A DNA stretch of 6,070 nt from CAYRXM01 sp964428175 (GCA_964428175.1 CAYRXM010000200.1:1-6070); one strand, 5' to 3'; counted from the first letter of the stretch, positions 1 through 5,279 are shown. The notes: generated from the letters alone by a model not told the origin. Program-made: numbers and translations.

Positions 1-45
1 ACACCCTATCCTACACTCTTTCCCTACACGACGCTCTTCCGATCT
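1..45 (+). other. Illumina sequencing adapter (artefact)
   Basis: Positions 13-45 match the Illumina TruSeq read-1 adapter arm, ending in the diagnostic GCTCTTCCGATCT. The preceding 12 bases are an additional linker-like tail that also occurs, inverted, at the other end of the contig. This is not genomic DNA, and the insert starts at about position 46. Any reading frame crossing this part is spurious: the minus-strand translation gives the peptide IGRASCRERV, a known adapter-contamination signature in protein databases. Confidence 0.97.
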
Positions 46-46
46 C

Positions 47-169
47 TGGGAGATGCGTGCCGGACGGGACATCCGCGTTACCTTCGAGTTCCAGCAAAAC
101 AAAGACGGCACCAACGCCGTCGTGCTGCGCAATGTCGGTCACCACGATCCCACCCTCAAGAACCCCTGA
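47..169 (+). CDS. Hypothetical protein, C-terminal fragment (5' truncated)
   Basis: An open frame enters from the adapter boundary and ends at TGA 167-169, leaving about 40 residues (begins WEMRAGRDIRVTF, ends HHDPTLKNP). The alternating pattern around DIRVTFEF and NAVVLRNV suggests two beta strands, but I do not recognise the family. Codon third positions are mostly G/C, as in the neighbouring genes. A strong hairpin terminator begins 38 bases after the stop on the same strand, which supports this being the true 3' end of a gene or operon. The N-terminal part lies outside the contig because the assembly stops in adapter sequence, so its function cannot be inferred. Confidence 0.6.
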   Translation, partial: WEMRAGRDIRVTFEFQQNKDGTNAVVLRNVGHHDPTLKNP

Positions 170-206
170 CAGCCGCACTTGTCCGGCTTGACCAACCTTT
201 ACCCCC

Positions 207-245
207 AAACCGGGTCGCTCTGAACGAGCGGCCCGGTTTTTTGTT
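207..245 (+). terminator. Rho-independent terminator
   Basis: The arms AAACCGGGTCGCTC (207-220) and GAGCGGCCCGGTTT (226-239) form a 14-bp stem with a single G-U pair around the loop TGAAC. A T-rich tail (TTTTTTGTTT, 237-246) overlaps and follows the 3' arm. It lies just after the stop of the truncated gene at 47-169 and before the next gene, so it separates two transcription units. Confidence 0.9.
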
Positions 246-269
246 TGCCAATGAATGCGATTGTCGTCT

Positions 270-294
270 CCTGAGCAATGACCGACTGCTCAGG
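270..294. promoter_or_regulatory. Inverted repeat in the leader of the translocase operon
   Basis: CCTGAGCA (270-277) and TGCTCAGG (287-294) form a perfect 8-bp inverted repeat with a 9-base spacer. It lies between the upstream terminator and the ribosome binding site of the gene at 329, where an operator or leader hairpin for the five-gene block would be expected. No T-run follows, so it is not a terminator. No convincing -35/-10 pair accompanies it: a TTGACA at 296-301 has no acceptable -10 at normal spacing. The regulatory role is inferred from position only. Confidence 0.35.
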
Positions 295-328
295 TTTGAC
301 AACCCGAACATCGCGGAGGAGTAAAGAC

Positions 329-1099
329 ATGGAATCTACAACCACCCGGCCTCGAAAGTCGGCATGGAAATACATCCTCACCGCCCTTCTGGCCCTGATT
401 GCCCTGACTGCCTGTGCATGGAGCGTAGTCGCTCTTTCCGGTCAGGCCCGGCAGCAGTTCAGCCCTTCACCCGTCGACCTGGCCCGGCAGGCCAACCGCC
501 TGCGCTGGCTCGAACTCTGGGGCACGCTCTGGCCGCCCTTGAGCGTGGTTTTGGCCGCGCTGCTCGTGCTCTTCCTGGCTGCCCTGGCCTGGACGCTGCT
601 GCGTTGGCTTGCCGAACGCGCTGTGGCCACCTATCCCGATGCACGCGGTCTCTTTCCCAGCAAGGCCCTCCGCGCCTGGGGCTGGAAGCGTTTCGGCCAA
701 CTACTCCTGCCCGTCCAGTCGGTGGTGCTGCACAATGAGAACAAAGCTGCCGGCCCGACCACCATCTACACGCCCGGCTGGGATGGCGTCGTCCGCGTCG
801 AGCAGGTCTTTGCCCACGATCTGCCGCCTGAGCAGCTTCGCGTCACCCAGGGCGCGCAACTGGCCCAGATCGCCGCCGCCGTCGCCTCCGGCCCGGGTTC
901 CACTCCGGCGATGCGCCAGCAGGTCGGCCAACGACTGCCGGCAGTCAACATTTACAACGACTTGGACCGCCCGCTGCTGTCTCCCAACCTGCCGCCGGTC
1001 AACTTGATCGACGACAGCCATATCGCCCGCCTGCTGCGCGAACAGGGAGAGCTTCCTGCGACTTCCCGTCGCGCCGATCAAGGGAATGAGTCAATCTAG
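329..1099 (+). CDS. Two-TM membrane protein, probable partner of FtsK-like motor
   Basis: The predicted protein has 256 residues. I chose ATG 329 because GGAGGAG lies at 315-321 with normal spacing; an in-frame ATG at 278 lies inside the loop of an inverted repeat and has no ribosome binding site. A basic N-terminus (RPRK) precedes a hydrophobic segment at about 13-37, and a second one spans about 67-92. This implies N-in/C-in topology with a roughly 30-residue outside loop and a cytoplasmic domain from about 93 to 256. The C-terminal region is proline- and leucine-rich (LSPNLPPVNLIDD, then a polar tail), and no catalytic motif is seen. LTAC (26-29) resembles a lipobox, but the second membrane segment makes a simple lipoprotein less likely. 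The next gene, an FtsK-type ATPase, starts 17 bases after this stop and lacks membrane segments, so this protein is plausibly its separate membrane anchor or channel part. That role is inferred from context; the family itself is not recognised. Confidence 0.75.
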   Translation: MESTTTRPRKSAWKYILTALLALIALTACAWSVVALSGQARQQFSPSPVDLARQANRLRWLELWGTLWPPLSVVLAALLVLFLAALAWTLLRWLAERAVATYPDARGLFPSKALRAWGWKRFGQLLLPVQSVVLHNENKAAGPTTIYTPGWDGVVRVEQVFAHDLPPEQLRVTQGAQLAQIAAAVASGPGSTPAMRQQVGQRLPAVNIYNDLDRPLLSPNLPPVNLIDDSHIARLLREQGELPATSRRADQGNESI

Positions 1100-1116
1100 C
1101 TGAAAGGACGAGGCCG

Positions 1117-2577
1117 ATGAACGTTCAACTCACACCGCCCGCAGAACTCGTGCGTGAAGTGCAGACCGTCGGACAGGAGACGATGCGCACGCTGGCCCGT
1201 CTCGGCTTTTGCCGCCCGCTGCCCGACGGCACGCTCGACCACATCAAATTCAGCCGCATCTTTCTCTCCACCGCCGCGGTCTGGGCCGTCTACGAGATCG
1301 ATGCCGTCCGCGTCCCACGCGGGGTCAAGCTGGTTCGCGTCATCGCCGACGACACGCTCCACGAGCTGACCATTGCTCTGGGACGCCGCGTCCACAAGCT
1401 CAACACCACCGGAGCCAGCCTGGCCGTCGAACTCGATGCCGGCCACCGCCGCCCGCTGCCCAGGCGCGCCGCGCTGGACGTCGCCGGCTGGCCAGCCACG
1501 CCCTACCTGATCCCGGTCGGTCTGGGGCACGGCCCCGAACTGCGCTCGCTGCTCGAAACCAGCCACATCCTGGTCGGCGGTGAATCTCGATCCGGCAAAT
1601 CGACCTGGCTCAACACGATGCTGGTGGCCCTATTGCTGCGTCACAAGCCCGATGCCTTGAAATTGGCGCTGATCGACCCCAAGGGCGTCGAGTTTGTGCT
1701 CTACCGCGACCTGCCGCACCTCTACCGGCCAATTGCCGTCGAACCGGCTGAAGCGATCGCGACCGTCGAAGCGCTGGCCGCCGAGATGGATCGTCGCCAG
1801 CGGATGTTCCAGGCCGCGCTGGCCAAGAATCTCTCTGCCTACAACGCCCGCGCTGACGCCCTGGGACTGGACGGGCTGCCACTGTTGGTGGTCGTCATCG
1901 ACGAGGTGACCGACCTGGCCCTGCTGGCCGGCAAGGCCTTCACCGACCCGCTGACCCGCTTGGCCTCGAAAGCGGCCTCCTTCGGCATCGTGCTGGTGCT
2001 GTCGACCCAGAACCCCAAGGCCGAGGTGCTCAACACGCTGATCAAGGGCAACCTCTCGGTGCGCATCGCCTTCCGGGTGGCCACGCCGGAGCACTCGCGG
2101 GTCATCCTGGGTGTGTCCGGCGCGGAGGGCTTGCCGCGCACGGTGCGTGGGCGGATGATGGCCCGCCTCGACGCCGACCTGGTGGAACTGCAAGGCTACT
2201 TTGTCCGCGACGAATGGGTGGCAAAGTTAACCAACCGACTGCGCGGGTATCGCCTCGATCCGCAGATGGGTGTGCCCACCGACCCGCCGCGCCCGGCGCT
2301 GACCGACCTGGAACGGCGGTTGGTGCGGTATGCGGTCGAGGAATTGGATGGGGCATTTGTCAGCAACAAGATCGCCGACGCATTCAATACCGAAATCTCG
2401 GCGCGCGGGGTCAAGACGCTGGCCGCCGAGTGGGAGCAAAAGGGCTGGCTGAGCGCGCCCAAATATCAAGGTGACGCAAGATACGTCACTCACAAACTCG
2501 CCGTACTGGCTGGATCGCTGGATCGCTGGTCCGAAAGCCCTTCTATGCATCAAATTGGGCAGATGGTGTCCCAGTGA
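1117..2577 (+). CDS. FtsK/SpoIIIE-family DNA translocase ATPase
   Basis: The predicted protein has 486 residues and is preceded by GAAAGGA near 1101-1107. Family motifs are clear: Walker A GESRSGKST at residues 155-163; the FtsK-type strand LIDPKGVEF about 28 residues later; Walker B LLVVVIDE at 256-263; the sensor-like STQNP at 296-300 (STQRP/ATQRP in typical FtsK); and the RIAFRVATPEHSRVILGVSGAEGLP segment typical of the motor's beta subdomain. The first 150 residues have no membrane helices, unlike full-length FtsK. Residues about 400-460 (TDLERRLVRYAVEEL to WLSAPKYQGD) look like a winged-helix DNA-binding domain analogous to FtsK gamma or the C-terminus of TraB. Members of this family pump double-stranded DNA using ATP. 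On a mobile element such a protein could drive conjugative transfer or help segregation. Its stop codon lies inside a cluster of CTGGATC/GATCCAG repeats that could be its recognition sites (inference). The family assignment is firm; the biological role is open. Confidence 0.93.
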   Translation: MNVQLTPPAELVREVQTVGQETMRTLARLGFCRPLPDGTLDHIKFSRIFLSTAAVWAVYEIDAVRVPRGVKLVRVIADDTLHELTIALGRRVHKLNTTGASLAVELDAGHRRPLPRRAALDVAGWPATPYLIPVGLGHGPELRSLLETSHILVGGESRSGKSTWLNTMLVALLLRHKPDALKLALIDPKGVEFVLYRDLPHLYRPIAVEPAEAIATVEALAAEMDRRQRMFQAALAKNLSAYNARADALGLDGLPLLVVVIDEVTDLALLAGKAFTDPLTRLASKAASFGIVLVLSTQNPKAEVLNTLIKGNLSVRIAFRVATPEHSRVILGVSGAEGLPRTVRGRMMARLDADLVELQGYFVRDEWVAKLTNRLRGYRLDPQMGVPTDPPRPALTDLERRLVRYAVEELDGAFVSNKIADAFNTEISARGVKTLAAEWEQKGWLSAPKYQGDARYVTHKLAVLAGSLDRWSESPSMHQIGQMVSQ

Positions 2578-2608
2578 TCCAGATGATCCAGATGATCCAG
2601 CGATCCAG
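2510..2608. repeat. Cluster of six CTGGATC/GATCCAG repeats (iteron- or clt-like)
   Basis: CTGGATC occurs at 2510-2516 and 2518-2524. Its reverse complement GATCCAG occurs at 2576-2582, 2585-2591, 2594-2600 and 2602-2608. The copies are spaced 8 or 9 bases apart within each group, and the two groups face each other across about 50 bases. The outermost parts form a perfect 12-bp inverted repeat, CTGGATCGCTGG against CCAGCGATCCAG. The cluster covers the end of the translocase gene, its TGA (2575-2577), and the leader of the next gene up to its ribosome binding site. It could bind the translocase's winged helix or the ParR-like protein, or form an mRNA hairpin between the two genes. The repeats are seen directly; the function is inferred. 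Confidence 0.75.
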
Positions 2609-2624
2609 TTCAAAGGAGACAATC

Positions 2625-2939
2625 ATGTTCAAGGTCTTTTTTGTCAATGACAGGACGGCCACGGTCAAAACACCCGATCGGCGCAGCATTACTGTCGAGC
2701 AGGCATCTGTGCTGATCAAAAAAGTCAGCGGGCAATGGCAGAAGGTATTGGTCGGCGTCTACCGCGCGGTGACAGCCAACCGAGAGAGATTCTGGCTGGT
2801 CGAGATCATTCTGGGCGCGATCTCGATCGGCGAACGGCTGTTGATGGCTGCCCAAACTTTTTTCAAGTCCGTCTGCCCGGAGCATTTCCTGTTCCGGCTC
2901 AAATGGGGCGCAGGGCTGGATATGGCCCTGGCCTGGTAA
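2625..2939 (+). CDS. Hypothetical protein, 104 residues
   Basis: ATG 2625 is chosen because AAGGAG at 2613-2618 precedes it by six bases; an upstream in-frame GTG at 2574 would translate the repeat cluster (MIQMIQMIQ) and overlap the previous gene. The N-terminal 30 residues (MFKVFFVNDRTATVKTPDRRSITVEQA...) read as short beta strands followed by a helix. Residues about 56-80 (RFWLVEIILGAISIGERLLMAAQTFF) contain a moderately hydrophobic helix interrupted by charges, which could be a weak membrane or amphipathic segment. No known motif is recognised. Position between the translocase and the ParM-like gene, with 28 bases to the latter, indicates the same transcription unit. It may be an accessory factor of either system. 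Confidence 0.7.
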   Translation: MFKVFFVNDRTATVKTPDRRSITVEQASVLIKKVSGQWQKVLVGVYRAVTANRERFWLVEIILGAISIGERLLMAAQTFFKSVCPEHFLFRLKWGAGLDMALAW

Positions 2940-2967
2940 CCGCTTGATTCAACGAAAGGACAACACA

Positions 2968-4020
2968 ATGACGCAAGAACCCAAGCAAACCTTGCAGAAC
3001 GAAATCGCCGGTGTTGACTTTGGCGCCGGCGCGCTCAAAATCTACAGCCGCTGCGGCGGCATCGAACTGCCTTCCAACGTCGCCCTGGGCCGCCGCCAGC
3101 GCCAGGCCCGCGTCTCCGGCCTGCGCGCGATGAAGCCGCCGATGCAGGTCGTCACATCGTTGGGCCGCTTCTACCTCGGCCTGAACGCCCACGACTGGGG
3201 TCGCCCGGTCGAGAACCTGGCCGACGACCGCTTCCTGGGCGCGCCGGAGGTAGCTGCCTTGTTCTACGGTGGAATGACCGCCTATGCCCGGCAGTACGGC
3301 CTGAACCTGGAATCCATCCAGGCCGTCGTCGGCCTGACCCAGTCGGCCTTCACCGAGGACGCAGCCAGCGATGTCGTCGCCGGCGTGCGCGGCTGGCTGC
3401 TCGGATCGCATAACTGGCAGATCGAGGATGCCGAGAAAGATACGCCCGACGTAGAGACCTTTCACCTCGCCGTTGAGAGTGTCGATGTCACATCTCAGGC
3501 TGCCGGGACGATGTTCGATTACTTTCTCGACATGGAGGGCGAGTTCATCCCGGCGCGCAAGCCGGCCTACAAGCAGGAGATCGGTATCGTCAGCGTCGGG
3601 ATGAATACCCTGGAGCTGCTGGTCATCCGCAACGGCGCGCCGGTGGAGCGATTCCTGGCCAGCGAGACGGCCGGCGTGCGCCGCCTGCTGGAGATCATTG
3701 ACCCGTCGGGGATGTACTCGCGCGGCGAACTGGATACCCAGCTGCGTCTGGGCAAGTTGAACTATGCCGACGCGCTGCCGGCCTGGACCAGCGAGATCGG
3801 GGGACACATCGAGCGCCGCTGGGGCAGCGCCTTTCGCCGCTTTGCCACCACGATCGTCGTCGGTGGCGGCGCGTTGATCCTCAAGGACGCGCTGACGGCC
3901 CGTTTCAACGGCAAGGCGTTTGTCCCCGATGCGCCGATCATGGCCGTGGCGCGTGGGCTGTACAAGCTGGGGCTGATGCAGCAAAAGCGCAAGCAGCGGC
4001 GGAGCCAGAGCGAAGGATGA
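2968..4020 (+). CDS. ParM-like actin-family plasmid segregation ATPase
   Basis: The predicted protein has 350 residues, starting at ATG 2968 with GAAAGGA at 2954-2960; a TTG at 2944 in the same frame lies upstream of that site and is rejected. Actin/Hsp70-fold motifs appear in order: phosphate-1 loop DFGAGALK (17-24); a TSQAAGTMFDYFLD segment (175-188) matching the connect/Q-G region of ParM-type proteins; phosphate-2 IVSVGMNTLEL (207-217); adenosine motif IVVGGGALIL (296-305); and the C-terminal VPDAPIMAVARGLYKLG (319-335), which resembles the ParM/StbA-family ending. The length fits the family. ParM homologues polymerise with ATP into filaments that push plasmid copies apart, coupled to DNA through a ParR adaptor. 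The small gene overlapping its stop fits that adaptor. The usual Asp opening the phosphate-2 motif is a Ser here (S209), so nucleotide handling may differ. The C-terminus is strongly basic (QKRKQRRSQ). Confidence 0.85.
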   Translation: MTQEPKQTLQNEIAGVDFGAGALKIYSRCGGIELPSNVALGRRQRQARVSGLRAMKPPMQVVTSLGRFYLGLNAHDWGRPVENLADDRFLGAPEVAALFYGGMTAYARQYGLNLESIQAVVGLTQSAFTEDAASDVVAGVRGWLLGSHNWQIEDAEKDTPDVETFHLAVESVDVTSQAAGTMFDYFLDMEGEFIPARKPAYKQEIGIVSVGMNTLELLVIRNGAPVERFLASETAGVRRLLEIIDPSGMYSRGELDTQLRLGKLNYADALPAWTSEIGGHIERRWGSAFRRFATTIVVGGGALILKDALTARFNGKAFVPDAPIMAVARGLYKLGLMQQKRKQRRSQSEG

Positions 4021-4262
4021 GCAAGGGGGCGAAGCGCGGCGGCCGGCCCAGGCGGGAAACGATCACAGTTTGGCTCAAGCTGCGCCTGCATCCGGGTGAG
4101 GATGATGACTTGATCGACTTTTTTGCATCTTTGCCAGAACGAGGCAGAGCCAGGTCGGTGCTGGCAGCCCTGCGTACAGGGAACATCGCGCAAGTGCTGA
4201 CCGACGAGGGATTGGATGATGACCAGATGGCCGAAGATATGCTGGATAGCTTTTTGCGATGA
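4017..4262 (+). CDS. Small RHH-like DNA-binding protein, putative ParR adaptor
   Basis: The predicted protein has 81 residues, and its ATG overlaps the stop of the ParM-like gene (ATGA, 4017-4020), indicating translational coupling. It has a basic start (KGAKRGGRPRR), a strand-like TITVWLKLRL (about residues 16-25), then two short helices (EDDDLIDFFASL and GRARSVLAALRTG), the order expected of a ribbon-helix-helix dimer. An acidic tail follows (TDEGLDDDQMAEDMLDSFL). ParR proteins bind centromere repeats through such a fold and cap ParM filaments through a C-terminal tail; size, gene order and overlap all fit. The assignment rests on context and predicted fold because sequence similarity in this family is low. 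Candidate binding sites are the repeats at 2510-2608, 4273-4326 and 4345-4434. Confidence 0.7.
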   Translation: MSKGAKRGGRPRRETITVWLKLRLHPGEDDDLIDFFASLPERGRARSVLAALRTGNIAQVLTDEGLDDDQMAEDMLDSFLR

Positions 4263-4272
4263 ATCACATCGT

Positions 4273-4326
4273 CGAGGTAAATGGACACCATTTACCCGTT
4301 GAGAGTTTTCGGTGTCCATTTACTTC
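4273..4326. repeat. Nested inverted repeat just after the parR-like gene
   Basis: GTAAATGGACACC (4277-4289) is perfectly repeated in inverted form at 4311-4323, with a 21-base loop; pairing extends through a G-T and two further pairs to 4274/4326. Inside the left half, GGTAAATGG (4276-4284) and CCATTTACC (4288-4296) also form a perfect 9-bp palindrome around ACA. The element CCATTTAC is thus present three times (one reverse, two forward). It starts 11 bases after the stop of the ParR-like gene. No T-tract follows, so it is not a standard terminator. It may be a centromere or operator for the ParR-like protein, or the ends of a lost mobile element. Confidence 0.65.
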
Positions 4327-4344
4327 ATTGTACCGGCGCTGTCT

Positions 4345-4434
4345 TTTTGTGGCTGACTTTTGTGAAAAGCGGGTTTTGTTGAGACAAAAGGGGGGCATGG
4401 CGTCAACAAAAGGGTTTCGTCGTTTTCAACAAAA
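4345..4434. repeat. AT-richer stretch with three TTTTGT then three ACAAAA motifs
   Basis: TTTTGT occurs at 4345-4350, 4358-4363 and 4374-4379, and its complement ACAAAA at 4384-4389, 4406-4411 and 4429-4434. A longer unit, TTTTGTTGA (4374-4382), has exact inverted copies TCAACAAAA at 4403-4411 and 4426-4434. The stretch is clearly less GC-rich than its surroundings and contains no convincing gene. Such an arrangement can be a protein-binding array or an origin-type unwinding region, but nothing here proves either. Confidence 0.45.
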
Positions 4435-4488
4435 CGCCGCGCAGCGCCCTGACGGAGGGCATCCCGCCTTCGGGCCAGAGCGCGGCGT
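4434..4488. other. Potential three-way-junction fold
   Basis: An outer 9-bp stem (ACGCCGCGC 4434-4442 with GCGCGGCGT 4480-4488) encloses two hairpins, GCCCT-gacgg-AGGGC (4446-4460) and CCCG-cctt-CGGG (4463-4474), with only 2-5 unpaired bases between elements. No T-tract and no ORF with a ribosome binding site accompany it. It could be a structured RNA, a single-stranded-DNA fold such as a primosome or origin element, or chance in GC-rich DNA. Confidence 0.4.
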
Positions 4489-4547
4489 CCCCCCGCCGCC
4501 CTGCCCATCAAGGATGCGATTTACTGCCGGGCCAACATCACTGGTCG

Positions 4548-4937
4548 GTGCGCCCGGCTTGACGGATTGGTTCAAGTGAACACGTCAGAACGAAAGGAGG
4601 GAGTGCAAAGTGATGGGGAAAGATACCCGTCCCGGTTCGACGTTAACCGAGTGGTGAGCCAAAGCTGCGGCCCAAACCTGCGGAAAATGGAAGCGCCGTG
4701 TCCTGCCGGCAAAAAGCCGGTGGACACGGCACCGCACAAATGTGCTCTGCGCCCTTGACTGAATGCAGAGCCATCTGAATGAAATTGTACACCCAACCGG
4801 CCTCAAGATCAAGCCGGGCGCTCTGCCGCTGTGGCAAAGAGGCGCGCCGGTATGGCGGGCTGCTCTGTGATAAAGTGGAGAACCGAATGAATGCAGACCA
4901 ACCGTGAACACACGTAAATCGAGTCGACATCACACCG
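4548..4937 (+). mobile_element. Group II intron 5' fragment (domain I-like), truncated
   Basis: The segment begins with GTGCG (4548-4552), the conserved 5' end of group II introns, continuing GCCCGGC. Long-range pairing is perfect over 13 bp between 4550-4562 and 4809-4821. Local hairpins include 4612-4617/4626-4631, 4695-4703/4722-4730 with an inner CCGGC/GCCGG stem, 4734-4745, and 4744-4750/4765-4771. The bases just upstream fit as exon sites: CATCAC (4536-4541) is complementary to GTGATG (4610-4615), and TGGTC (4542-4546) to GACCA (4896-4900), resembling IBS2-EBS2 and IBS1-EBS1. The tail near 4901-4934 (CCGTGAACACACGTAAATCG, then CGACATCACA) resembles chloroplast-like bacterial intron sequence as I remember it. 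I see no reverse transcriptase ORF and no domain V hairpin before the next gene, so the element is a non-autonomous 5' remnant. The 3' limit is approximate. Confidence 0.55.
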
Positions 4938-5219
4938 ATGGGCCGCAAGGTCAAACCTCCCTTTATCCGGCAAACGACCGGTAACCCGTACCTGGTCCCC
5001 GCGTACGCGGGGATTGCCGCTGCCGTCGCCCTGGCCATCCAGGACGTCGAGCACCCGGATGCCGCGCGCCCGCACGATGCCTACAGCGCCCTGGCCTTTT
5101 TGACCGAGAACCCGGTCGCGGCCGGTCTGATTCACCGGGCCGACTACCCGCTGCCCAGCCTGCGGGAGCTCAACCGGACGATGGGCTGGGCACAGAACAT
5201 CGGCGACGATGGGGAATGA
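4938..5219 (+). CDS. Small hypothetical ORF, possibly a gene remnant
   Basis: The ORF has 93 codons, from ATG 4938 to TGA 5217-5219. The ATG has no visible ribosome binding site and abuts the intron-like sequence, so the 5' part may be a fusion product. From about residue 27 onward codon third positions are strongly G/C, and the protein reads like a real C-terminus. The stretch ENPVAAGLIHRADYP faintly recalls the NPVxAGLVxxPEDYPWSS segment near the C-terminus of REP-associated (Y1) transposases, but the catalytic HUH and Tyr motifs are absent. Codons around residues 20-25 (VPAYAG) come from a CRISPR-repeat-like palindrome. It is either a truncated gene left behind after rearrangement or a small unknown gene. 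Confidence 0.4.
   Translation: MGRKVKPPFIRQTTGNPYLVPAYAGIAAAVALAIQDVEHPDAARPHDAYSALAFLTENPVAAGLIHRADYPLPSLRELNRTMGWAQNIGDDGE
4997..5012. repeat. 16-bp palindrome like a type I-E CRISPR repeat core
   Basis: CCCCGCGTACGCGGGG is a perfect palindrome followed by ATTG and preceded by CTGGT. The core CCCCGCG-N-CGCGGGGA is typical of type I-E CRISPR repeats. No second copy occurs in the window, no cas gene is present, and it lies within an open frame, so it is an orphan unit or a coincidence rather than an array. Confidence 0.5.
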
Positions 5220-5230
5220 TCTGTGCTGGT

Positions 5231-5268
5231 TGGGAGGAGGTAAGCGATATTATCTGATCGACCTCCCA
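5231..5268. promoter_or_regulatory. Candidate operator/promoter of the gene at 5318
   Basis: TGGGAGG (5231-5237) and CCTCCCA (5262-5268) form an inverted repeat that flanks a -10-like TATTAT (5248-5253). No good -35 is present at 17 bases, so the promoter itself is weakly supported. The position, after the previous stop and before a gene with its own ribosome binding site, suits an operator, possibly for autoregulation by the downstream DNA-binding protein. Confidence 0.3.
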
Positions 5269-5279
5269 CGTTCGTCCAT

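Noticed and set aside
11..208. Minus-strand ORF ending in IGRASCRERV
   Set aside because: It runs into the adapter at 1-45 and overlaps the coding frame and terminator of the + strand; its ending is an adapter translation artefact.
296..324. TTGACA (296-301) as a -35 box for the operon at 329
   Set aside because: The -10 position at normal spacing is GAGTAA and overlaps the ribosome binding site, so it would not give a useful leader.
2899..3984. Long minus-strand ORF opposite the ParM-like gene
   Set aside because: It is the antisense shadow of a GC-rich gene; the + frame carries all actin-fold motifs and a ribosome binding site.
4277..4323. Rho-independent terminator after the ParR-like gene
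   Set aside because: The hairpin has a 21-base loop and no T-tract directly after the 3' arm.
4259..4579. + strand ORF overlapping the ParR-like stop by ATGA
   Set aside because: It reads through the nested palindrome, the TTTTGT/ACAAAA array, the three-way fold and the intron start, with no protein-like composition or independent ribosome binding site.
4567..4911. Small ORFs on both strands within 4567-4911
   Set aside because: They lie in the structured intron-like RNA, resemble no protein and lack supported starts.
4997..5012. A CRISPR array
   Set aside because: Only one repeat-like palindrome exists; there are no regularly spaced copies and no cas genes.
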